Assembly: GCA_947490615.1 (NCBI GenBank) | Contig: CANLHK010000011.1 | Span: 55,563 to 119,562, forward strand | Direction of reading: 5' to 3' | Length of the DNA stretch: 64,000 bases | Origin: Planctomycetaceae bacterium | Lineage (GTDB): Bacteria > Planctomycetota > Phycisphaerae > Phycisphaerales > SM1A02 | Shown here: piece after piece, positions 8,862-16,344 of the stretch | Layout of the letters: every line of letters starts with the position of its first letter | Position numbering within the stretch: position 1 is the first letter of the stretch | Translations under genes and position numbers: made by a program | Notes under the pieces: model-generated | The model's database searches: none | The model's input: only the letters and a program-made list of their open reading frames with translations | What the model was told of the DNA's origin: nothing

Positions 8862-11026
8862 CGTGCCCCCTGTGCGTTCAACAACGCGTTGCGTGCGCCG
8901 TCGCTGCACTGCTCAGGCTCATTCATACCCGTCGTGTGACACCATCCTTCGGTGAGACCCATGCTCGTGGCGCCGATGATGTGCCCAGAGAAACTCTCCG
9001 TCACGCCATCTTCGGGATCAGTCAGGAAGAGGTCCGTCACTCCACTGCACGCGTCGTAGCTCCACCAGTGATCGGTGAAGGTCGTGGTGGCTGTGTAGAC
9101 GCGCGCCCGCGCGGCCAACGGAACAGTGGAGAGCCAGGCCGCTGCGCCGTCGTAGGTCAAGTCGTAGTTGGAGCCGCATTGGCCATCGAACACTTCCGCG
9201 AGTGCGGCGAGATTTCCAGCCAGCGCCGTCCCCTGAAACGGCGTCCCCACCGTCTGAATCAGGCGTCCAGGACCAGCCCAATCCAAGCCGCTCCAATAGA
9301 ACGCGTAGAGATGAAGTGCAGCGCACCCACCTTGACTGTGCGCGACGAGGCCGTAGCTCTTGAACGGTGCAGCTTGCGCACGAAGGTCCCGCGCGAAGGC
9401 GTCATGCGAGAGACTCTGCAGCGGGTTCTCGTAGAACCATGCGTCGCTCCCGAAGTGCGCGGTGGGCCAGCGGTTTTCGTCGGCGCAGTACCCATGCGTC
9501 AGGACCAGCGCGTGCGCGCCAGCGCTCGGTGTGAAGGTGGCGTGCGTCGCATCCTCAGGCTCATGCGGAATCGTGGCGATGGCCACGGATCGGTCGGCAC
9601 CATCGCCGCAAGACTGTGTTGGAGCGGTTTCGCCACCATCCTGCCGGAGCGAGAGATCGACCTCACAGGTTGGAGTGGCGCGCTCTACGAGATCGAGCAG
9701 GACAAATCCGTCGCGGGAGTGCAGGCGCAAGGCGCGACATTCCAGCACTTCGTCCTCTTGGAGTGCGCAATGGTCGCGATGGACCTGCACCGCCACGCGA
9801 GAGCTTGCTACTTCCGCGAGTCCACCGACCCAGCCCAGCGGACGAGCGCTTTCTCGGCGACACGCCCAAAGTTCGCACGCTGAGAAGAGCACGGTGGCGT
9901 TGCTCAGGCCGACCTTCACGGGGACTTCGAGCGTCAGCCACTCCTCACTTGGTGACGCACGACGGACAAGAGGCGCGCCGTCCACCGCTGTGCCGTCCCC
10001 AACCGCCGTGAGAGAGTGGATCGTGCGTGGACGCCATCGTCCGTCGCGCCCTTTGACTCTTCCTTGTAGCACGATGGTTGCTTCCCCCGGTTTGGCGTGC
10101 GCGAAACTGACACGGCGTGCGGTGTTGTCGTGTGGCGGTGATGAAGCGATCTCGGACGCGTCCTCCTCGGAGCCGTCCGCCCAGCGCACGCGTGCCGTGA
10201 GCAGTTCGACCTCGCGCGGCATCGACGCGTCGTAGCCTCGAGAACTCGCGCAGATCGGACCCGCACCACGCACGAAGAGAGACAGGGTTTCACCCGGACG
10301 CTGCAGCCGCGTCGCGAGACACGCAACCAACGCGTCCCGTTTGCCCGCAGCAATCGCGGTTCTGCCGTCGGGCGCCCCATCATCGATGAGAACGGCTGCG
10401 CGACGGCCGGCCTCACTCGTCGGGGCGAAGAGCTCCACCGTTGTCCATCCCTCTTCGAGCTCAAGGTCGTAGCTCAGGGTGGGGTCGGCACATCCGAGCG
10501 CCGATTGCGAAAGCACTTGCGCACTATTGCGGGAGACTCCAACCCGAGGTGAGCTCTCAAGGGGAATGACTGCGCGAGAGCTCCGCACCACGGCGCGCCA
10601 GCGCCACGCCATCGGGCCAAGAGGCGTGATGCGCAGGCGCCCACCTCCGTGGCAGAACGAGAACTCCGCGCGCGACGCGCCGCGAGCGCTGGAGGAGTCC
10701 GATGAGGGAGATCGCAAGCTCTCGAAAGCACCCGTGAGAATCAATACCTCGGAACGAGTTGGCGTCGCCGTGGGTGGCGGCAGCACCACCGTCCCATCGA
10801 GGACTTCACGACTTGGCGCAAACCGATGTTTGACGGCGAGGCGTTCGGACTCGCCGAGCGGCGTGGCACCAGCTGACGCCAATGCGCGTGTGAGCAGAAG
10901 CGTGAGGCCTACGACCAGACTGAGCGTGAGCACGGCGCTGATGCGAACAATCGCCCTTGTGCGCCGACTCCTCCAGTTTCGCTGCACGCAGGCAGCGCCG
11001 TCTCCTTTCCCGTGTTGTGTGTGCAT
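8858..11026 (-). CDS. membrane-anchored protein with C-terminal alpha/beta-hydrolase (lipase-like) domain
   Basis: The 722-residue protein has one N-terminal transmembrane or signal segment (about residues 30-50). Roughly 450 residues of unrecognised beta-rich sequence follow, then a C-terminal alpha/beta hydrolase. That domain has the oxyanion segment LVLTHGYCADENRW, the nucleophile elbow GLVAHSQGGCAAL with Ser at about residue 564, and downstream QTVGTPFQGT; a late His (GHIIGATSMG or EGWCHTTG) could complete the triad. It probably hydrolyses an ester outside the cytoplasm. Many cysteines in the C-terminal half suggest disulfides. TAGTCT six bases before the ATG supports the start. The P-domain gene is translationally coupled to its stop. 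Confidence 0.8.
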   Translation of the reverse strand: MHTQHGKGDGAACVQRNWRSRRTRAIVRISAVLTLSLVVGLTLLLTRALASAGATPLGESERLAVKHRFAPSREVLDGTVVLPPPTATPTRSEVLILTGAFESLRSPSSDSSSARGASRAEFSFCHGGGRLRITPLGPMAWRWRAVVRSSRAVIPLESSPRVGVSRNSAQVLSQSALGCADPTLSYDLELEEGWTTVELFAPTSEAGRRAAVLIDDGAPDGRTAIAAGKRDALVACLATRLQRPGETLSLFVRGAGPICASSRGYDASMPREVELLTARVRWADGSEEDASEIASSPPHDNTARRVSFAHAKPGEATIVLQGRVKGRDGRWRPRTIHSLTAVGDGTAVDGAPLVRRASPSEEWLTLEVPVKVGLSNATVLFSACELWACRRESARPLGWVGGLAEVASSRVAVQVHRDHCALQEDEVLECRALRLHSRDGFVLLDLVERATPTCEVDLSLRQDGGETAPTQSCGDGADRSVAIATIPHEPEDATHATFTPSAGAHALVLTHGYCADENRWPTAHFGSDAWFYENPLQSLSHDAFARDLRAQAAPFKSYGLVAHSQGGCAALHLYAFYWSGLDWAGPGRLIQTVGTPFQGTALAGNLAALAEVFDGQCGSNYDLTYDGAAAWLSTVPLAARARVYTATTTFTDHWWSYDACSGVTDLFLTDPEDGVTESFSGHIIGATSMGLTEGWCHTTGMNEPEQCSDGARNALLNAQGAR

Positions 11027-11032
11027 GGCGAC

Positions 11033-11038
11033 AGACTA
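11033..11038 (-). promoter_or_regulatory. putative -10 (TAGTCT) of the hydrolase gene
   Basis: Minus-strand TAGTCT ends six bases before the ATG at 11026, following the TANNNT-N6-start pattern. It predicts a leaderless mRNA for the hydrolase/P-domain operon. Confidence 0.45.
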
Positions 11039-11112
11039 GTGCTGCCCAAGACGCTTTCGCACGAGCACGCAGAAGTCCACACATTTTGTTGCTACGCACT
11101 TGGACGCGTGCC

Positions 11113-13350
11113 TCAGCCGGTCCACGCGCTGAGCAGAATCGCGAGGTCCGCGCCGCCGACAAGTCCATCGCGGTTGATGTCGGCGGGGCCACCAACGGTG
11201 CCCCACGCAGCGAGGAGAATCGCAAGGTCCGCGGCGGTCACCGAACCCGTGTTGTCGAGATCGCTCGGCGAGTGCGCGCCGCCGTGCAGGAGATTCACTG
11301 CAGGAATCACGGCCTTTGCGACGCTTGGCCCCTGCCACGACGCGATGACTCCCGCACCGCCGCCCGCCTCAAAGAACTCGATGCGCAACGCGTGACGACC
11401 TGCGGCCAGCGCGATCGTTCCCGAAGCTTCCACCATGCCGTGGAGCCCATCGTTGGCGACCACCGTCGTGGAGCCGATCTTCAAGCGCGAGCCATCGTCG
11501 GAGTTCACGAAGAAGGTCCAGACACCCGTTGTTGGCACCTCGACCCAACCGCTGTACACGGCGCCAACATTGTCCGCGCGGGTACTGGTGGCGAACACTC
11601 CGCTCGTCGATGCGAAATCCACCGATGGCGTCGTCGTCGTGAGGTACGGCGTGAGCGGCGTGAAGTCAGGAAGGACCGTCGGCGCCACGAGCGCGTAGTA
11701 CGAAGCGTTGAGCTGCGGCGTGGCGCCGATGGGGTTCTCTGGCGTGCGCACGGTGCTCACCGTGGGAATCACGCTTGCCACCGCCGTCATATTGCTGGCG
11801 TCGCGTAAGCGGTAGGCGAAGGTGTCGGTGCCACTGAACGCTGCGCTGGGCATGCGATAGAGGACCTGATCTCTTGAGTTGGGCCCGCTGCCGACGCTCA
11901 CGGAGAGTTCGCCGCCCTGACTGGTCGTGGGCTGCGGAAACTCGATCGTGACGCTTTCGCAGTTGAACTCGATCTCATTGGCGAGCACATCGATGAGTAC
12001 AGGAATCGTCGCCATCGCGTCCACACGATCAAGGAAGGCGATGGGAGGCCGCGCGGATCCCGCGTAGGGACATCCGATTGACGCGAAATGCTGCTGCATC
12101 GTCGCGATGTTCCCAGGATGAAACTGCAGCTTGATGTTCGCGACGCCGCCATTGCAGAGGTGGCAGTACGACATGATCGTTCCCGCATCGAAGTCGGCCG
12201 CGGCGCAATCTTGCGGTGAACTTCCACAGCCATCGAGTGGCGGTGCGTAGTTGTGCGTGTGCGGTGCGCCGAAGTTGTGGCCGAGCTCATGCGCGACCAC
12301 ATAGATGTCCCAGTTCTGCCCGTGGTTGTCGGTCAATGGCGTCGGAAAGAAGCCACCGAGATTGGCCGACACGCCGTAAGGCGCACCGTTGCAGAGCCCA
12401 GGAAGATACGCAACGCCACCCCCAAGTCCGCGACCTGAAAGGAAGTGGGCGAGGTCGCGCGCGATCGCGGTCATGTTGCCGCTCCAATACGCGACAAACT
12501 CCTCGAGTTCGCCCGAGGTGCTCGTGGCATTCCACGGATCAGCAGGAGTCGCCCACAGTCGCGCGTAGACGCCCGCCATGCGCGTCTGCACATCGCGCGA
12601 ATAGATCGCCGTCAGCGCGGATGCAATGGTTCCGATGTAACCCGTCGCAGCGTCGGCATTGCCACCGAAGAGCTGAAGGAACTCGTAGTCGGTTTCAAAC
12701 GCTAAGCGCACCTGCCTGCAAGTCTCTGCGCCCGCGATGCCTCCCTCGGACGCACCGTTGGGAACTTCGGCCGCGTGTTCAGGCGCTGGCGTCGCGCAGG
12801 TCCACGCGGGAGTCTCGATGAGCCCTGGCGGCAATGAGGTCAGGTCGTAGGAGACGGTCGGGAGTCCCGCACCAACGGGTCCGCTCGAGATGATGTAGGT
12901 CTTCGTCGGCGTTTCGACATAGCCGAAGGTTCCCGCATCACTCACCGCGAGAAACGCGTGCGTGTCGGGCTCGCCGCTCACCACGCCCGCGAGAAACGCT
13001 CCGCGCATGGCAATCGGAGTCGTCTTCAAGACGCCATCAGCTTGCGCGCGAATCACCTCGATGCGCGCGTCTTCTTCGAAACTCGCCGACGGGCGCAACT
13101 CGAGTGTCGCAATCCGAGTCTGACCGAGAGGCATCAGGATGAACCCGCCACCCTCCTGCGCGAACCGCTCGATGCGCGCTCGGTCGACTTCGATGATCGC
13201 GGTGTGCGCGCGCGCGGCAACGGGAATGCGCGCTGTGCTTTCGAGCTTTCGCACCATTGGTTTGGTGATGGTCGGCGTGACGGATTGCGCACGAGCCACG
13301 GGTGGGGTCAGTGCGAGAAGAACGAGAGAAACGGCGAGAGTGAATGGCAT
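11113..13350 (-). CDS. secreted reprolysin-like zinc metallopeptidase with PA14 and dockerin-like domains (paralogue 1)
   Basis: The 745-residue product has, in order: signal peptide (MPFTLAVSLVLLALTPPVARA); propeptide-like region; a zinc peptidase domain with VVAHELGHNFGAPHTH at about residue 354 (HExxHxxGxxH of the M12B/metzincin type) and GTIMSYCHLC after it; a cadherin-like beta domain (DVLANEIEFNCES); a PA14 domain (YSGWVEVPTTGVWTFFVNSDDG); and paired dockerin-like repeats. It should be an extracellular protease with a carbohydrate-binding-type PA14 module. ATG 13350 is preferred over upstream starts (open to 13413) because it begins the signal peptide and has TATAGG six bases before it. 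A close paralogue lies just upstream on the same strand. Confidence 0.9.
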   Translation of the reverse strand: MPFTLAVSLVLLALTPPVARAQSVTPTITKPMVRKLESTARIPVAARAHTAIIEVDRARIERFAQEGGGFILMPLGQTRIATLELRPSASFEEDARIEVIRAQADGVLKTTPIAMRGAFLAGVVSGEPDTHAFLAVSDAGTFGYVETPTKTYIISSGPVGAGLPTVSYDLTSLPPGLIETPAWTCATPAPEHAAEVPNGASEGGIAGAETCRQVRLAFETDYEFLQLFGGNADAATGYIGTIASALTAIYSRDVQTRMAGVYARLWATPADPWNATSTSGELEEFVAYWSGNMTAIARDLAHFLSGRGLGGGVAYLPGLCNGAPYGVSANLGGFFPTPLTDNHGQNWDIYVVAHELGHNFGAPHTHNYAPPLDGCGSSPQDCAAADFDAGTIMSYCHLCNGGVANIKLQFHPGNIATMQQHFASIGCPYAGSARPPIAFLDRVDAMATIPVLIDVLANEIEFNCESVTIEFPQPTTSQGGELSVSVGSGPNSRDQVLYRMPSAAFSGTDTFAYRLRDASNMTAVASVIPTVSTVRTPENPIGATPQLNASYYALVAPTVLPDFTPLTPYLTTTTPSVDFASTSGVFATSTRADNVGAVYSGWVEVPTTGVWTFFVNSDDGSRLKIGSTTVVANDGLHGMVEASGTIALAAGRHALRIEFFEAGGGAGVIASWQGPSVAKAVIPAVNLLHGGAHSPSDLDNTGSVTAADLAILLAAWGTVGGPADINRDGLVGGADLAILLSAWTG

Positions 13351-13356
13351 GCGAAA

Positions 13357-13362
13357 CCTATA
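13357..13362 (-). promoter_or_regulatory. putative -10 (TATAGG) of metallopeptidase paralogue 1
   Basis: Minus-strand TATAGG ends six bases before ATG 13350. It lacks the final T of TANNNT but has the same spacing. It argues that this gene is transcribed separately from its paralogue. Confidence 0.4.
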
Positions 13363-13501
13363 GCGATGCGAGCAAGATCGTCGACGACGCATCGTCCTCA
13401 AACTCATCGGCACAAGTCAACGGTGCAGCGGCGACGATGGCGCAATTGCCACCAATTCTGCGGAAAACTGGCACGCGGCCACTTCTCGGGAGATGCGCCG
13501 C

Positions 13502-15823
13502 TCAGTCGCCCCACGCAAAGAGGATCATGGTGAGGTCTTGCGCGTTCACCAGTCCATCGCCAGTGAGATCGTACGGCGAGTTGCTCTGCCCCCAACTGCT
13601 GAGCAAGACCGCGATGTCGAGCGCATTGACGCGTCCATCGTTGGTGAGATCTTCAGGAATGTTGTTGCCACCGCGGAAGTACTGCGATGGCGGGATGACC
13701 TGCTTGGCGCCATCACTTCCCTGCCAACTCACCACGAGGCCCGCCGCGCCCGTGCGCTCGAAGTAATCAATCGTGATCGCGTGCAGACCCGCCGCCAACG
13801 CGATGGTTCCTGAGCGCTCTTGCATGCCGTGCACGCCATCGTTCGAGACCACGACGGTGTCGCCGATGGAGAGCCGCGAGCCCTCATCACTGTTGGTAAA
13901 GAGAGTCCAGTTTCCACTCGTTGGAATCGAGAGCCAACCACGGAATCGCGCGCCGACGAGATCGCTGCGTCCACTGGTCGCAAAGCTCGCGAAAGTCTGC
14001 AGGAAGTTCACTTGCCCAACCGTGCCGACGGCGTAGGGCGTGCGCAGGTCGTAGTTCGGAAGCGCGACTTCCGTGGTGATGCTGAAGTACGCCGCATCGA
14101 TCTGGCTCGTTGCGCCCATGGGATTTTCTGGAGCGCGCAGTGCACTCACCGACAGCGACACGCTCGTCGATGCAGTGAGTCCACTCCCATCCCGCACGGT
14201 GTACTGAAAACTATCACTGCCAAGGAGCCCACCTGTTGGCATGGTGTAGAGCAATTCGTCGCGTCCACCTGCACCAGTTCCAACACTGCGCGTGATGCTC
14301 GCGCCGCGCGCGCTCGTGGCGTCAAACGCGGAGATGACCAGCGCGTCGCAGTTGACTTCTTCTTCGTTAGCCAGGACATCGAGGAGTACAGGCACCGCGA
14401 CAAACGCGTCCGACGCGTCCGCGACACCGACAGGAGGCAGCGCCGCGCCTGTGAAATTGCAGGCAAGACCATCGAGGTACGACTGCGCGAGAGCGATACT
14501 CGCAGGATGGAACTCAAGGCGAATGTTTGAGAGCCCACCAGCGCAGAGGTGGCAGTAGGACATCAGAGTCCCCGAGTCTGCGTCGGCCGCAGAGCAATCC
14601 GCTGGGGTACTCCCGCATCCATCAACCGGCGGCGACATCGCGTGCGTGTGCGGCATGCCGAAGTTGTGACCGACTTCGTGCGCGACAACGAAGATGTCCC
14701 AGTTCTGGGCGCCATTGTTGGTGAGCGGCGTTGGGAAGAATCCCGCGAGGTTGGCTGAGACGCCATAGCCAAAGCTCGAGCAAAGGCCTGGCGCGTAGGC
14801 GATTCCGCCACCGAGGTTTCGCCCCGAAAGCATGTGCGCGGTGTCGCGCGCCACGGCACCTTGCGAACCCCACACGCTGCGAAACTCCACGAGCTGCGCG
14901 GAAGTCGTCCCAGCCGTCCAGACATCTTCGACCTCAGGCCAGAGTCGCAGATACGAAGTGCTCAGCCGAACCGAGAGGTCTCGATCGAAGATCGTGTTGA
15001 GCGCCGCTGAGACGGTCGCGACATAATCTGTCGCGACAGTGACATCGTTGTCGAGCAGCACGAAGAACTCATAATCGGTTTCAAAGGCGATGCGAACTTG
15101 TCGACACGGCGTGCCTGCAACTCCGCCTTCACCAGCGCCATCGGCACCAGAGGGAAGTTCACTCGAATCGGCGGTGCCGCACGCCCACGGAGGCGTCTCG
15201 ACGAATCCTGGCGGAAGCGCCGCGAGTTCGTAGACCACGGTGGGAAGTCCATCCGACTTTCGTCCGCTTGAGATGATGGCAGTGCGGCCCTGCCAACGGA
15301 CAAACCCGAAAGTCCCCGCATCCGAAACGCTCAGAAACGCCTGCGAGTCCGCGAGGCCCGCGATCGCGCCGCGGAGGTAGACACCATCGGTGCGCAACGG
15401 ACGGAGGTCCGACGCCTGGCCACGCGCGTGCGCGATCTCAAGCACGGCGTCGTCCTGAAAGGGCGTGATCGGAACCAGCGAGAGCGACGCGGTGAGCGAT
15501 GGTCCGAGCGGGAAGTCGCTGAGTAATCCTCCACCTGCCTGTGCAAACCGCGTGAGTGCGGGACGGTCGACTTCGATGATCGCCGCCGAGGTTCGAATGG
15601 CCCGAGGAAGTTGGCGCGCTTGCGTTCCGCGCCGTACCAGTCCGTCTGATGCCGTGGAGTTCGCGCTCGACACGATGGTCACTGTGTCTTGCGAGCTCAG
15701 CTCGAATGGCACCAAAGCGCCTCCGACCAAACTTGGACTACACGCGATGGACAAGAGTGCCACACACAAGGTCGTGGCGACTGACGGAGGCACAAACACA
15801 TCGTCGGACTGTGCGGCAGGCAT
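13502..15823 (-). CDS. secreted reprolysin-like zinc metallopeptidase with PA14 and dockerin-like domains (paralogue 2)
   Basis: The 773-residue protein has the same domain order as its neighbour at 11113-13350: N-terminal hydrophobic signal (TTLCVALLSIACSPSLVGGA, with a possible but not ideal lipobox), propeptide-like part, zinc motif VVAHEVGHNFGMPHTH at about residue 382 with GTLMSYCHLC after it, cadherin-like beta domain, PA14 (FRGWLSIPTSGNWTLFTNSDEG) and two dockerin-like repeats (DLTNDGRVNALDIAVLLSSWG; DLTGDGLVNAQDLTMILFAWG). The two genes are clearly a tandem duplication. AGGA upstream of ATG 15823 is a plausible ribosome binding site. Role: extracellular proteolysis; substrate unknown. 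Confidence 0.9.
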   Translation of the reverse strand: MPAAQSDDVFVPPSVATTLCVALLSIACSPSLVGGALVPFELSSQDTVTIVSSANSTASDGLVRRGTQARQLPRAIRTSAAIIEVDRPALTRFAQAGGGLLSDFPLGPSLTASLSLVPITPFQDDAVLEIAHARGQASDLRPLRTDGVYLRGAIAGLADSQAFLSVSDAGTFGFVRWQGRTAIISSGRKSDGLPTVVYELAALPPGFVETPPWACGTADSSELPSGADGAGEGGVAGTPCRQVRIAFETDYEFFVLLDNDVTVATDYVATVSAALNTIFDRDLSVRLSTSYLRLWPEVEDVWTAGTTSAQLVEFRSVWGSQGAVARDTAHMLSGRNLGGGIAYAPGLCSSFGYGVSANLAGFFPTPLTNNGAQNWDIFVVAHEVGHNFGMPHTHAMSPPVDGCGSTPADCSAADADSGTLMSYCHLCAGGLSNIRLEFHPASIALAQSYLDGLACNFTGAALPPVGVADASDAFVAVPVLLDVLANEEEVNCDALVISAFDATSARGASITRSVGTGAGGRDELLYTMPTGGLLGSDSFQYTVRDGSGLTASTSVSLSVSALRAPENPMGATSQIDAAYFSITTEVALPNYDLRTPYAVGTVGQVNFLQTFASFATSGRSDLVGARFRGWLSIPTSGNWTLFTNSDEGSRLSIGDTVVVSNDGVHGMQERSGTIALAAGLHAITIDYFERTGAAGLVVSWQGSDGAKQVIPPSQYFRGGNNIPEDLTNDGRVNALDIAVLLSSWGQSNSPYDLTGDGLVNAQDLTMILFAWGD

Positions 15824-16021
15824 GGTTGGTCCTGAGAGTGAGGTCGGCTGCGCTCCACGCGTCCGCGGAGCGCGCAGCGTTTCGAGCGCGTCGCCCTACT
15901 CTTCGGCACTTCAACCCGCTCAGCCTCGCAATCTCTCGCCCTCTGGTGCATGCACCCTGCGATAACCCTCTCGATGGCCCGCAGAGTCAGCCCATCGCAC
16001 GACGAAGCGAGCCAATTCGGT

Positions 16022-16027
16022 TATGCT
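16022..16027 (+). promoter_or_regulatory. putative -10 (TATGCT) of tRNA-Thr
   Basis: TATGCT lies 11 bases before the first base of the tRNA. It resembles the other -10-like hexamers of this window and would leave a very short 5' leader. No convincing -35. Confidence 0.4.
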
Positions 16028-16038
16028 TTCCGCCCATT

Positions 16039-16110
16039 GCCACCCTAGCTCAGTGGTAGAGCAACGCTTTCGTAAAGCGTAGGTCGTGGGTTCAAATCCC
16101 ATGGGTGGCT
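16039..16110 (+). tRNA. tRNA-Thr (anticodon CGT)
   Basis: A full cloverleaf can be drawn: acceptor stem GCCACCC with GGGTGGC (16039-16045, 16103-16109), D arm GCTC/GAGC, anticodon stem ACGCT/AGCGT with loop TTCGTAA giving anticodon CGT, and T arm GTGGG-TTCAAAT-CCCAT. The length is 72 nt and CCA is not encoded. It reads ACG, a common Thr codon in this GC-rich genome. Confidence 0.95.
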
Positions 16111-16194
16111 CTTGCCGTCGACACGCAGCGCGGACCCCAAAGAACGGGGCGTCCGAGGCGGCGCGCGTCGTGGGCCGCAGCCCTGTTCGGCGCA

Positions 16195-16257
16195 ATGAAA
16201 CAGTCTCAAAACGGAAACCGCGCGGTGGAGACCGCGCGGTTTGACCGTTGTTTCATT
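16195..16257. terminator. large nested palindrome, probable bidirectional terminator
   Basis: The core is an 11-bp perfect stem (16215-16225 with 16232-16242) around a 6-base loop. It is extended by AACGG/CCGTT and an outer AATGAAAC/GTTTCATT pair. It lies between the plus-strand tRNA-Thr and the 3' end of the minus-strand HEAT-repeat gene, the expected place for a shared terminator of convergent transcripts. A short T-rich stretch follows on the plus strand. Confidence 0.6.
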
Positions 16258-16280
16258 GGACCTCTCGGGTGAGGGCCCCG

Positions 16281-16336
16281 TGGAGGAATCCCCGAGGAGG
16301 AATCCCCGAGGAGGAATCCCCGTGGAGGAATCCCCG
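16281..16336. repeat. four tandem copies of a 14-bp repeat downstream of the HEAT-repeat gene
   Basis: The unit WGGAGGAATCCCCG is repeated four times without spacers (16281, 16295, 16309, 16323), with a decayed fifth copy beginning at 16337. Copies differ only at the first base. The array ends eight bases before the stop codon of the minus-strand gene, so it lies in its 3' untranslated region. Function unknown. Confidence 0.9.
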
Positions 16337-16344
16337 TGGAAGAA

